This document shows positions 1 through 8,602 of a stretch of DNA of 64,000 nt, one piece after another. This DNA comes from Flagellimonas lutimaris (lineage in GTDB: Bacteria > Bacteroidota > Bacteroidia > Flavobacteriales > Flavobacteriaceae). Position numbers and translations under genes: made by a program. The notes beneath the pieces were generated by a model, which saw only the letters and a list, made by a program, of their open reading frames with translations, searched no databases and was not told where the DNA came from. Positions within the stretch are counted from its first letter, which is position 1; each line of letters starts with the position of its first letter. Location: the NCBI RefSeq assembly GCF_003581615.1, contig NZ_QXFH01000072.1, positions 248,001 through 312,000 on the forward strand, read 5' to 3'.

Positions 1-1341
1 AATTTTTTGTTCGTTGATCGTGATTTGAACTCAGATGAGATTCTTTTTTATTCACACGGAATTCTCGAAGAAGATTACAATATAACCTCCGCGTTCTTTG
101 ATATAAATAATGGTGATAATGAAGACACTACTACCATCAAAAACTTTACTAGTAAGCGAACCAAAGCTGTTTTTAAGGAAGAGTATGGTCTAGATGGGAA
201 GAGTTATAGCCTGACTCCGATACAACGGGCCGAAAAAATTGGTGGATTGAGCAGTATTGATAAAGCTGCTTGGGAAGATGTTTTTATGGAGGCGGCCAAA
301 ACGCGCCCGATTCATAAAAGGGTTTCCAAACAAGAATTGGAGTTGCTACTTAGTCAAGAATTGAGCAATAGAAACATAGAAACAGATTATGAGTACGGGG
401 TCTATAGTCAAGGATACCCTACTAAAGTAAGATCTAAGAAATTTAAGTTTTCCGGTTCCAAAATGTACAAGGCGCCAATTTTCAAGGATAGTGAAGGAGT
501 GTCGAACTTTTCATTATTGTTGACATTCCCAAGTATGAAGAAGTACATATTTAGTTCGGTGATGGGAATGGCCATAATGTCCTTAGTGTTTACGTTGATA
601 ATTATGTTGGCTTATTCCAGTGCCATATACCAGTTGATCAAACAAAAGCGTATTTCTGAAATCAAATCGGATTTTATCAACAATATGACGCATGAGTTCA
701 AAACCCCCATTGCAACCATAAACCTGGCAGTGGAAGCGATACGAAACCCAAAGTCCTTTGAGGACAAAGAAAAAGTATTGCGCTATTTGGGTATGATTCG
801 TGATGAGAATAAACGTATGCATGCTCAGGTGGAAAACGTATTGAGAATATCGAAACTGGAAAAGAATCAGTTGGACATCAGTAAGGATAGGGTGAATATA
901 CATGACTTAATAGTTGATGCCATTGCACATATTGAATTGATTGTTCAAGATAGGGGAGGGTATGTAAACGCTCACCTTGATGCAGAGCGGGCAGACGTAT
1001 TGGCCAATGAGATGCACATGACCAATGTTATCGTGAACATTTTGGACAATGCGGTCAAGTATTCGCCAGAAACCCCCAAGATCGATGTGTACACGGAGGT
1101 GGTTAAAAACAGCATCATTATAAAAGTACAGGATCAAGGAGCGGGAATGAGCAAGGCTGTACTTAAAAAAGTATTTGAGAAATTTTACCGGGAACATACC
1201 GGCGACATACATAACGTTAAAGGTCACGGATTAGGATTGGCCTACGTAAAACGAATTATAGATGATCATCAGGGCGAGGTTTATGCAGAAAGTGAAAAAG
1301 GAAAAGGAAGTGCTTTCTTCATAAAACTCCCTTTAATTTAA
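1..1341 (+). CDS. Sensor histidine kinase, 5' end outside the window
   Basis: Membrane sensor kinase of a two-component system; the reading frame is open from the first base, so the N-terminus lies upstream. Numbering from the first in-frame TTG at position 7, a periplasmic sensing stretch comes first, then a membrane segment at about 180-206. The HisKA dimerisation helix carries the phosphorylated His in NNMTHEFKTPIATI (H229). The ATPase domain has the N box (NILDNAVKYSPE), the G1 box (DQGAGM) and the G2 box (GHGLGLAY), so it looks catalytically complete. The next gene, 10 bases away, encodes an OmpR-type regulator and is the obvious partner. The signal sensed cannot be read from the sequence. 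Confidence 0.93.
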   Translation, partial: NFLFVDRDLNSDEILFYSHGILEEDYNITSAFFDINNGDNEDTTTIKNFTSKRTKAVFKEEYGLDGKSYSLTPIQRAEKIGGLSSIDKAAWEDVFMEAAKTRPIHKRVSKQELELLLSQELSNRNIETDYEYGVYSQGYPTKVRSKKFKFSGSKMYKAPIFKDSEGVSNFSLLLTFPSMKKYIFSSVMGMAIMSLVFTLIIMLAYSSAIYQLIKQKRISEIKSDFINNMTHEFKTPIATINLAVEAIRNPKSFEDKEKVLRYLGMIRDENKRMHAQVENVLRISKLEKNQLDISKDRVNIHDLIVDAIAHIELIVQDRGGYVNAHLDAERADVLANEMHMTNVIVNILDNAVKYSPETPKIDVYTEVVKNSIIIKVQDQGAGMSKAVLKKVFEKFYREHTGDIHNVKGHGLGLAYVKRIIDDHQGEVYAESEKGKGSAFFIKLPLI

Positions 1342-1351
1342 AAAGCGAACT

Positions 1352-2068
1352 ATGGATACAGAGAAAAAGAAGATACTATTAGTGGAGGATGACCCAAATT
1401 TTGGGATTGTCCTAAAAGATTACTTGACTATGAACGATTTTGATGTTGTTCTGGCCAAAAATGGAATGGAAGGTTTTGAAAAGTTTAAAAAGGACAACTA
1501 CGATGTGTGCATTTTGGATGTAATGATGCCTTACAAAGATGGATTTACCCTGGCAAAGGAAATCCGTGAAAAGAATGAAAACATTCCGATTATATTTTTG
1601 ACCGCTAAGACCATGAAAGAAGATGTTCTTAAAGGATATAAGGCCGGGGCTGATGATTATCTGAACAAGCCTTTCGATTCTGAGGTTTTGCTTATGAAAC
1701 TTAAGGCAATCCTTCAAAGGAAAGCTTCTAGTTCTTTGGCCGATAGTAAACAATTTGAATTTGAAATTGGAAACTTCCATTTGAATTCAAAACTACGTTT
1801 CTTGAAATATAAAGAAGAAGAGCCCATCAAACTTTCACCAAAAGAAAACGAGTTGTTGCGTTTGTTGGCCCTTCATGAAAATGATTTGATGCCAAGAGAA
1901 TTGGCATTGACCAAAATTTGGAGAGACGACAACTACTTTACTTCTAGAAGTATGGACGTATATATTGCCAAGTTGAGAAAGTACCTTAAAAAAGATGATT
2001 TGGTGGAAATACTGAACATTCACGGAGAAGGATTTCGACTTGTTGTAAAAGCTGAAAACGAACAATAG
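1352..2068 (+). CDS. OmpR-family response regulator
   Basis: DNA-binding response regulator of 238 residues, partner of the kinase just upstream. The receiver domain is complete: acidic pair D13/D14, phosphoacceptor D56 in ILDVMMP, T84 in FLTAKT and K106 in NKPF. The C-terminal winged helix (about 135-232) matches the OmpR/PhoB effector type. A rho-independent terminator follows the stop codon, so the kinase and regulator form the end of an operon. Target genes are unknown. Confidence 0.95.
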   Translation: MDTEKKKILLVEDDPNFGIVLKDYLTMNDFDVVLAKNGMEGFEKFKKDNYDVCILDVMMPYKDGFTLAKEIREKNENIPIIFLTAKTMKEDVLKGYKAGADDYLNKPFDSEVLLMKLKAILQRKASSSLADSKQFEFEIGNFHLNSKLRFLKYKEEEPIKLSPKENELLRLLALHENDLMPRELALTKIWRDDNYFTSRSMDVYIAKLRKYLKKDDLVEILNIHGEGFRLVVKAENEQ

Positions 2069-2090
2069 CAAATCTCTTATAAAAAATAAA

Positions 2091-2119
2091 AAAAGCCGCC
2101 AATTAAGGTGGCTTTTTTT
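2091..2119. terminator. Bidirectional terminator between regulator and gluconokinase
   Basis: GCCGCC and GGTGGC form a GC-rich stem around AATTAA, flanked by A-tracts on the left and T-tracts on the right, so it can end transcription of both convergent genes. Confidence 0.8.
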
Positions 2120-2141
2120 CTGCCGAAAATCGAGGGAATTT

Positions 2142-2639
2142 TTAATTGTAAAGTTCTTTCTTTATTTTTTTTATAATTGCGGCAGGCCTTTCTTCAATGG
2201 AAACTGTAATTTCTTTGGAAGGGGGCTCTAAGCTCTCAAATTGTGACTTTAAAAGGTCTATAGGCATAAAATGTCCTTTTCTTTTTTCTAATCGCGATTT
2301 TATCAATTCAAACGAGCCGTTCAAATACACGAATGTCATGTAATTGCCCATTCCAGCACGTAAGATGCTCCGGTAGTTTTTTTTTAGGGCAGAACATGCG
2401 ATAATCGCACCCGAATGTCTATGTTTTAAGGCTAGTTTATTCAGTTGAATGAGCCAATCCTTACGATCTTCATCGTTTAAGGGATTTCCCAAACTCATTT
2501 TTTTAATGTTCGCTTCGGGGTGAAAGTCATCACCATCATAAAAGGGTCGGGACAGTTCTTCTGAAAGCAGTTTTCCGATTTCTGTTTTACCGGAACCACT
2601 GACTCCCATAACCACGATCACAGTTTTACCGTTAGGCAT
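2142..2639 (-). CDS. gntK: Gluconokinase, GntK type
   Basis: Small P-loop kinase of 165 residues, the usual size for GntK, expected to phosphorylate gluconate to 6-phosphogluconate. Walker A is GVSGSGKT near residues 12-19, followed by the family stretch YDGDDFHPEANIKKM and CSALKKNYR. Its ATG overlaps the 3' end of miaA by 8 bases, so it is translated from the same message. The GntP-family permease in this window is 13 kb away and sits with amino-acid genes, so the two need not work together. Confidence 0.9.
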   Translation of the reverse strand: MPNGKTVIVVMGVSGSGKTEIGKLLSEELSRPFYDGDDFHPEANIKKMSLGNPLNDEDRKDWLIQLNKLALKHRHSGAIIACSALKKNYRSILRAGMGNYMTFVYLNGSFELIKSRLEKRKGHFMPIDLLKSQFESLEPPSKEITVSIEERPAAIIKKIKKELYN

Positions 2640-3555
2640 ATTGGTTGGTTTTTATTCGGTCTGTAACCATTTGCAGCACCTTTTCTTGTTCAGTGTTGTA
2701 AGGGACCCACAAAATGGTTTCGTTCTTTCGCAGCCATGTAAGTTGCCGTTTTGCAAATCTTCTTGTATTTTTTTTAATCTCTGAAACAGCAAAATCCAAG
2801 GTGCATTTCCCGTCAATATATTCAAAAAGTTCTTTGTAGCCAACTGTTTGCAGGGCATTCAGTTCTTTGTAGGGGTAAAGTTTTTTGGCTTCCTCCAATA
2901 GTTTAGCTTCCATCATCAGTTCTACTCGAGAATTAATTCGTTGATATACAACCTCTCTAGGGGCATCTATGCCTATATAAAGCGATTTAAATAGCCTCTC
3001 TGGTTTTTGTTGATTCAAGAAGGATGAGTAAGGTTTATTTGCAGCTCTGCACACTTCCAAGGCCCGAATTAATCGATGTGGGTTTTCCAAATCAACCGTT
3101 TTATAATATTCTGGGTCACGCTGCTTTAATTCTTTCTGAAGACTTTCCAATCCATTATCCTCCAGTTCTTTATTTAGCGTTTCCCGTATTTGGGGGTCAA
3201 CCTTTGGAAATTCATCCAAACCTGATATAACAGCATCTACATAAAGTCCACTGCCTCCTACCATGATAGCAATATCCTTTTTTTGATACAGATTATCTAA
3301 AAGAGCAATGGCGTCTTTCTCAAAGTCACCTACTGAGTATGGTTCAAAAATACTTTTGTGCTGTATAAAATGATGAGGTGCTTGGTTTAACTCCTCGCCA
3401 GATGGAACGGCGGTTCCTATTTTCATTTCCTTGAAAAATTGTCTGGAGTCGGCCGAAATTATTTCTGTATCAAAATGTTTTGCCAATTGAATACCTAAAG
3501 CGGTTTTTCCAATGGCTGTGGGCCCAACAACTGCTAGTAAAACTTTTGTGTTCAT
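2632..3555 (-). CDS. miaA: tRNA dimethylallyltransferase
   Basis: Adds the dimethylallyl group to A37 of tRNAs reading codons that start with U. The 307-residue product has the P-loop GPTAIGKT near the N-terminus, the substrate motif SADSRQFFKEM and the family stretch GGSGLYVDAV. I chose the ATG at 3555 over an in-frame upstream TTG because it overlaps the stop of the preceding ion-channel gene in ATGA, a typical coupled arrangement, and gives the normal N-terminus MNTKVLLAVVGPTA. The 3' end overlaps gntK by 8 bases. Confidence 0.95.
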   Translation of the reverse strand: MNTKVLLAVVGPTAIGKTALGIQLAKHFDTEIISADSRQFFKEMKIGTAVPSGEELNQAPHHFIQHKSIFEPYSVGDFEKDAIALLDNLYQKKDIAIMVGGSGLYVDAVISGLDEFPKVDPQIRETLNKELEDNGLESLQKELKQRDPEYYKTVDLENPHRLIRALEVCRAANKPYSSFLNQQKPERLFKSLYIGIDAPREVVYQRINSRVELMMEAKLLEEAKKLYPYKELNALQTVGYKELFEYIDGKCTLDFAVSEIKKNTRRFAKRQLTWLRKNETILWVPYNTEQEKVLQMVTDRIKTNQYA

Positions 3556-4406
3556 AAAGGATGTCCACAATTAAAACAATGGGTGGCATCGTCCCTATGG
3601 CCTTCTATTCCACAACTGGGACAGGCTTGGGTGTTAACGTGAACCAAATACCCTTCGTCATCATCTTCACTATTTTTATCTTTTTTGTTTCGGGTAAATT
3701 CAGCAGTAACAATTCCTGTGGGCACTGCTATAATGCCATAACCTAAGATCATAATCGCTGTTGCAATAAACTGTCCCAAGTTGGTAACCGGTGCGATATC
3801 GCCATATCCTACTGTAGTAAGTGTCACAATCGTCCAATAAATACTCCGAGGTATGCTTGTAAACCCAGCTTCATCACCTTCCACAATGTACATTAGGGTG
3901 CCCAAAATCACTGATACAATTAAAACTACGTAGATAAAAACAGCAATTTTGGCCCTGCTTGCCCTAAGAGCTGATTGTAGTTGGGAAGCTTCACCAATAA
4001 ACTTCACCAATTTTAATATCCTGAATATCCTTAGCAAACGGAACGCCCTTACGGCCAATAAAACTTGCGAGCCGGCTAAAAGATAGGAGAGGTATAAAGG
4101 GATTGTGGACAAAAAATCAATAATGCCATAAAAACTAAAAACATACCTCAAGGGTTTTTTGATGCTAATCAAACGTGCAATATACTCCAACGTAAAAAAA
4201 ATGGTGACTACCCACTCCAAGGTCAAGAGTGTACCGTGATAGTGCTCATCAAAATCGTCAATACTTTCCAGCATCACCAAAATGACACTGAAAATAATCA
4301 GGATAAAAAGAACAATGTCAAAAAACTTGCCCGATGGAGTATCCGCTTCATAAATAACTTCATGAAGTTTGTTTTTCCATCCGGGAAGTGGTTTGTTATC
4401 TTTCAA
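3552..4406 (-). CDS. Voltage-gated potassium-type channel with C-terminal zinc ribbon
   Basis: Six-helix cation channel subunit of 284 residues. The voltage-sensor helix shows spaced arginines in RAFRLLRIFRILKLVKF, and the pore has the potassium selectivity filter TVGYGD at 198-203, so a tetrameric K+ channel is expected in the inner membrane. After an acidic linker the cytoplasmic tail ends in a four-cysteine zinc-ribbon pattern (C262, C265, C277, C280). This is unlike the coiled-coil or RCK tails of most bacterial channels. It sits between an exonuclease gene and miaA in a tightly packed run and overlaps miaA by ATGA. The ligand or role of the ribbon is unknown. Confidence 0.9.
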   Translation of the reverse strand: MKDNKPLPGWKNKLHEVIYEADTPSGKFFDIVLFILIIFSVILVMLESIDDFDEHYHGTLLTLEWVVTIFFTLEYIARLISIKKPLRYVFSFYGIIDFLSTIPLYLSYLLAGSQVLLAVRAFRLLRIFRILKLVKFIGEASQLQSALRASRAKIAVFIYVVLIVSVILGTLMYIVEGDEAGFTSIPRSIYWTIVTLTTVGYGDIAPVTNLGQFIATAIMILGYGIIAVPTGIVTAEFTRNKKDKNSEDDDEGYLVHVNTQACPSCGIEGHRDDATHCFNCGHPL

Positions 4407-4409
4407 TGA

Positions 4410-5741
4410 TTAAGAAGTTAACGGTATGGTTTTAATCCGGTTATTTTTTCTTAAATAGGTTTCAACTATAAAAGTGGTATTCTCATCACCCCTTATAGGG
4501 GTCATTATCGATTCTAAGATAGGGATATTATTGATTTGATGGTTGAGTTCTACATAGCCAAACCCTTGAATCCTACCATTTTTAATTAAAATAAAACTAC
4601 GCTCCCCGGTTTCTCTTCCACGGTCGGTCAATGCAATGCTCTTCTCTTGGATGCTGTATTTTTCAAAAGCAGAAAGCACTTTTTGATTGCAATCTGATGC
4701 GGTAAGTTCAGTTTCTCGGTGTATGCACACTTCATCTTCCCGCAATGAGCAAGGGCAAAGTTCAAACTCATCGAATAGTTTGTTTATAAAGCTTTTGGCT
4801 GCATTCGTTCCGTTGAAAGCTATTTTTTTATACTCGAGTGCTCTGTTTTTTTCGACGTCCAAAACAATATGTTCAGTTCCATTTTGGCTAAAATCCACGG
4901 TGTGGGTAAATAGTTTTTTATTAGAAACGTGATTGTATCGTGGTCTGTTTTTTTGCTGTTCCAAATAAGCCTTTAAAATGGCAATTAGCTCACTACCAGT
5001 GGTTTCGTAAGTGACCATCTTTGTTTCTTTTTGAAGTTTCCTTGCCAATTTACCTACATTGGTAAAATGCTGATTTACTCTTTTTTTGATATCCTTGGTC
5101 TTGCCTAAAAAGATGATTTCCCCGTCTTTGTCGTGCATATAGTATACGCCTGTTTTAGACGGTAAGCTGAAAACCATATCCAATTGATTTGGCGAAAGTT
5201 CCCCATGCGTTTCCTCGCGAATAACCTCGGTGATGATTCTTTTGTCCGAATCTTTGTCCAACAGCAACTTGAAGAGTTTCAAAGTAGCTAGGGCGTCTCC
5301 GTTGGCACGGTGTCTGTCGCTCATCGGGATTCCGAGAGAACGTGCCAATTTTCCCAAACTATGGGATTCAGCCTCTGGAATTAGTTGTTTGGACAGGTCT
5401 ACTGTACAAAGCGTCTTCCGTTGAAAATCGTATCCCAGTCGCCTGAACTCTGTACGAAGAATGCGATAATCAAATTGTGCATTGTGTGCTACCAAAACCG
5501 TCCCTTCGGTGATTTCTACGATTCGCTTGGCCACTTCATGAAACTTAGGTGCCGAACGCAACATTTTATTGTTGATGCCCGTTAGCTTCGCCACAAAAGG
5601 CTGTATTTCTCTTTCTGGATTTACCAGACAAATGAATTTATCAACTACCTGATGCCCATCAAATCTGTGGATGGCGATTTCAGTAATGCCTTCCTCATTG
5701 TATTTTCCTCCCGTGCTTTCAATGTCGAGTATAGAGTACAT
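4410..5741 (-). CDS. DnaQ-like 3'-5' exonuclease fused to a GIY-YIG domain
   Basis: Two-domain DNA-processing protein of 443 residues. Residues 1 to about 170 are a DEDDh exonuclease: D6 and E8 in LDIEST, a D in AHNAQFDYRI, and the final H and D in HRANGDALATL, as in DNA polymerase III epsilon. About residues 190-285 form a UvrC/Cho-like GIY-YIG nuclease module with GVYYM and FLGKTKDIKKRVNQHF; the usual Tyr of YIG is Phe here. The C-terminal third has a cysteine cluster (CPCSLREDEVC) and no clear assignment. The fusion suggests a role in repair or DNA-end trimming. It is translated just ahead of the channel gene, 3 bases apart. Confidence 0.85.
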   Translation of the reverse strand: MYSILDIESTGGKYNEEGITEIAIHRFDGHQVVDKFICLVNPEREIQPFVAKLTGINNKMLRSAPKFHEVAKRIVEITEGTVLVAHNAQFDYRILRTEFRRLGYDFQRKTLCTVDLSKQLIPEAESHSLGKLARSLGIPMSDRHRANGDALATLKLFKLLLDKDSDKRIITEVIREETHGELSPNQLDMVFSLPSKTGVYYMHDKDGEIIFLGKTKDIKKRVNQHFTNVGKLARKLQKETKMVTYETTGSELIAILKAYLEQQKNRPRYNHVSNKKLFTHTVDFSQNGTEHIVLDVEKNRALEYKKIAFNGTNAAKSFINKLFDEFELCPCSLREDEVCIHRETELTASDCNQKVLSAFEKYSIQEKSIALTDRGRETGERSFILIKNGRIQGFGYVELNHQINNIPILESIMTPIRGDENTTFIVETYLRKNNRIKTIPLTS

Positions 5742-5755
5742 GGAAAATGAATGGT

Positions 5756-6415
5756 TTATAAATAGTTTCTAGCCCCAAATATACTGCTTCCAATCCGTAC
5801 CATGGTGCTACCTTCCTCAATGGCAATGTTATAATCACCGCTCATACCCATAGAAAGAATAGAGATATAGGAAAGTTTCGTTTTTAGCGCATCGAACATG
5901 GATTTAAGTTGGGCAAACTCTCTCCTCACTTGTTTTTCGTCTTTGGTAAAGGTGGCCATGCCCATCAAACCAACGATTTTGATGTTCTCCATAGCCTTAA
6001 ATACATCAGAGTTGATAAGCTCATTCAATTCTTTTTCATCCAGGCCAAATTTGGTGTCTTCTTCAGCAATGTGGATTTGGAGCAAGCAGGGAATCACGCG
6101 GTCATGCTTTTTCGCATGTTTATTAATTTCCTTCAATAATCGTGGACTGTCCACACCATGAATCAAGGAAACAAACTCCGCCATATACTTGACCTTGTTT
6201 CGCTGCAGGTGGCCAATCATGTGCCATTCGATGTCCTTGGGTAAATCTTCCCATTTTTGGACCATCTCCTGCACTTTGTTTTCCCCGAACACCCGTTGCC
6301 CTGCTTCGTAGGCTTCCAAAATATCTTCGTTGGGCTTGGTTTTGGAAACGGCCACCAAGGTGACTCCTTCGGGAAGTTCGGATTTTATTTTATTGAGATT
6401 ATCTTTTACGGACAT
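5756..6415 (-). CDS. YggS-family PLP-binding protein
   Basis: Pyridoxal-phosphate homeostasis protein of 219 residues, cytoplasmic, a single alanine-racemase-like barrel. The PLP lysine is K25 in VAVSKTKP, followed by the family motif FGENKVQEM; WHMIGHLQRNK and SMGMSGDY are also diagnostic. Length is normal. It lies 3 bases after the DUF1015 gene and 14 bases before the exonuclease gene, so it is part of the same minus-strand operon. Confidence 0.95.
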   Translation of the reverse strand: MSVKDNLNKIKSELPEGVTLVAVSKTKPNEDILEAYEAGQRVFGENKVQEMVQKWEDLPKDIEWHMIGHLQRNKVKYMAEFVSLIHGVDSPRLLKEINKHAKKHDRVIPCLLQIHIAEEDTKFGLDEKELNELINSDVFKAMENIKIVGLMGMATFTKDEKQVRREFAQLKSMFDALKTKLSYISILSMGMSGDYNIAIEEGSTMVRIGSSIFGARNYL

Positions 6416-6418
6416 AAT

Positions 6419-7654
6419 TTAAAGTTCATAAATAGCCAGCCCACTGCGGAGCTTAGGCTCAATATACGTGCTTTTTGGGGGCATTACCAAACCAGCATCG
6501 GCAATTGCCTTGATTTCTTCAATGGTGGTGGGAACCATGCTGAAACCGACCGCGTAGTCGCCGGAGTCCACAGAATCCTTCATTTGGATGAGGTTGTTTT
6601 TACCGTAGCCGTAGCAAATCCGTTTATCGTTCCTAAGGTCGGTAATCCCTAAAATGGGCTCTAAAATGGTCTTATACAGAATTTGAGTATCCAATTTACT
6701 CAACGCATCGGTGAACTCGTGATTTGTTTTTCTAAAATGTAGCGTATAGAACTCACCCTCCAAATACATGCTGAATTCGTGCTTTTTGGATGGTTTGGAC
6801 AGTCCGTCTTCTCTTTTCTCGATTCTGAAATGCGCGTCCAACTGAATCAAGAACTCTTTTTTGGAAAATCCGTTCAAATCTTTCACCATCCGATTGAACT
6901 CAAAAACCCTCATCTGCGATTCAGGAATAAGATAGGCCATAAAATAGTTGTAGGCTTCCTCACCCGTATGATTGTCGTTTTCTGACTTTTTAAGGTCAGC
7001 CAACAAACTTGACGAAGCACTACGGTGATGTCCATCGGCAATATACAGGGCATTGAGGTTACCAAAAGCCTGCTCCAATTTTTCGATGCCCTCTGGATAC
7101 GAAATCTTCCAGAGCTTGTGGTTTACCCTATCGGTTGTGGTGAAATCGTACTCGGATTTCCGTTCTATTTTACGTTGAAAGATTTCATCCACAAGCTCAT
7201 TATCCTCATAGGTCATTAAAACGGGCTCTGCATTAAAACCTACGGTATGGAGGTAATCGGCAAAAAGCTCCTCCCGGTCTTGAATGGTATCTTCGTGTTT
7301 TTTAATGACGTTATTCCTGTAATCATCAACACTGCAGGCACAAAAGAACCCCAAGCTTTTAAAATCATCCTTTTCAATCTGATACAGGTAAAAACTGGGC
7401 TCGTCATCTTTTTGAAAGATATTTTCTTCTAAGAATTCTAAATACCGATTATGCACGAGGCCAAACCGTTCTTTGCCTTTAATGTTCTTTTCAAACTTGA
7501 ATCCCGGGTTGATGATATGCAAAAAGGAGAAAGGATTGTACTGAAGTACAGCCTTCAACTCCTCTTTGGAATACTCTTCGTAGGAGCGCGATGCAACAAA
7601 AAAAGCTTTGTCCTTTGTAGGGCGAATGGCCTTAAAAGGCTTTACAATAGCCAT
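6419..7654 (-). CDS. DUF1015 family protein
   Basis: Cytoplasmic protein of 411 residues belonging to the DUF1015 family of uncharacterised, HTH-annotated proteins. Recognisable stretches are YIADGHHRSAS near the middle and VGFSMVPTTIEEI and PPKSTYIEPKLRSGL near the C-terminus. In other bacteria the family often neighbours serine/phosphoglycerate genes, but its reaction is not established. Here it sits between a 3-hydroxyacyl-CoA dehydrogenase gene and yggS, separated by only a few bases on each side. Confidence 0.88.
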   Translation of the reverse strand: MAIVKPFKAIRPTKDKAFFVASRSYEEYSKEELKAVLQYNPFSFLHIINPGFKFEKNIKGKERFGLVHNRYLEFLEENIFQKDDEPSFYLYQIEKDDFKSLGFFCACSVDDYRNNVIKKHEDTIQDREELFADYLHTVGFNAEPVLMTYEDNELVDEIFQRKIERKSEYDFTTTDRVNHKLWKISYPEGIEKLEQAFGNLNALYIADGHHRSASSSLLADLKKSENDNHTGEEAYNYFMAYLIPESQMRVFEFNRMVKDLNGFSKKEFLIQLDAHFRIEKREDGLSKPSKKHEFSMYLEGEFYTLHFRKTNHEFTDALSKLDTQILYKTILEPILGITDLRNDKRICYGYGKNNLIQMKDSVDSGDYAVGFSMVPTTIEEIKAIADAGLVMPPKSTYIEPKLRSGLAIYEL

Positions 7655-7660
7655 GAATTT

Positions 7661-8548
7661 TTATTTGAATTGTGCAGAAACTTTTTCAGCTTTTCTGGAT
7701 TCGGAATAGTCATAAAAACCTTCACCTGATTTTACACCAAGCTTACCTGCCATCACCATATTGACGAGTAGGGGGCACGGGGCGTATTTCGGGTTTTTAA
7801 ATCCATCGTACATCACGTTCAAAATGGAAAGGCATACATCCAAACCAATAAAATCCGCTAATTGAAGTGGTCCCATAGGGTGGGCCATGCCCAACTTCAT
7901 TACGGTATCAATTTCTTCAACCCCAGCTACGCCATTGTAAAGTGTCTCTATGGATTCGTTGATCATGGGCATTAAAATGCGGTTGGCTACAAATCCAGGG
8001 TAATCGTTCACCTCGGTTGGGGTTTTACCCAATTTTTTGGATAAATCCATTATGGTATCGGTTACCTCATCTGATGTACTGTATCCACGAATGATTTCTA
8101 CCAACTTCATAATCGGCACGGGATTCATAAAGTGCATCCCAATCACCTTTTCGGGGCGATTGGTGGCTGCGCCAATCTGTGTAATGGAAATGGATGAGGT
8201 GTTGGTGGCTAAAATGGTTTCTGCTTTGCAGATTGCATCCAAATCTTCAAAAATATTCAATTTGATGTCCAACTTCTCCGTTGCCGCTTCAACAACCAAA
8301 TCGGTGTTGGAAACACCATCTTTTAAATCGGTATATGTTGTAATGTTTGCAAGGGTTGCATCTTTTTTAGCTTCATCGATTACCTCTTTGGCAATCATTC
8401 GGTCTAAATTTTTGATGATGGTGGCCAAGCCTTTGTCCAAAGATGCCTGTGCAATGTCAACCAGATTAACCTTATATCCGTTTTGTGCGAAAACGTGGGC
8501 AATTCCATTTCCCATGGTTCCAGCACCGATTACTGCTATTTTTTCCAT
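7661..8548 (-). CDS. 3-hydroxybutyryl-CoA dehydrogenase
   Basis: NAD(P)-dependent dehydrogenase of 295 residues acting on 3-hydroxyacyl-CoA. The N-terminal Rossmann fold has GAGTMGNGIAHVFA, the catalytic His is in GMHFMNPVPIMKLVEII, and the C-terminal helical domain has NDYPGFVANRILMPMINE and GMAHPMGPLQLADFIG. Length matches the short Hbd/PaaH form rather than multifunctional FadB. The upstream gap to the Gfo/Idh gene holds an intergenic repeat element. Confidence 0.93.
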   Translation of the reverse strand: MEKIAVIGAGTMGNGIAHVFAQNGYKVNLVDIAQASLDKGLATIIKNLDRMIAKEVIDEAKKDATLANITTYTDLKDGVSNTDLVVEAATEKLDIKLNIFEDLDAICKAETILATNTSSISITQIGAATNRPEKVIGMHFMNPVPIMKLVEIIRGYSTSDEVTDTIMDLSKKLGKTPTEVNDYPGFVANRILMPMINESIETLYNGVAGVEEIDTVMKLGMAHPMGPLQLADFIGLDVCLSILNVMYDGFKNPKYAPCPLLVNMVMAGKLGVKSGEGFYDYSESRKAEKVSAQFK

Positions 8549-8568
8549 AGTATATTGTTTATAATTGT

Positions 8569-8596
8569 TGTCAATTCGAGCGTAGTCGAGAGTGAC
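8569..8596. repeat. Half-site of a TCGAG-type intergenic repeat
   Basis: The stretch contains TTCGAGCGTAGTCGAGA preceded by TGTCA and followed by GTGAC. It closely resembles the left arm of the full palindrome at 20606-20660. It lies in the 54-base gap between two minus-strand genes and codes for nothing visible. Confidence 0.7.
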
Positions 8597-8602
8597 GGCT
8601 TA

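Noticed and set aside
583..903. Open frame on the minus strand within the first kinase gene
   Set aside because: It is fully inside a clear histidine kinase gene and its translation has no protein character.
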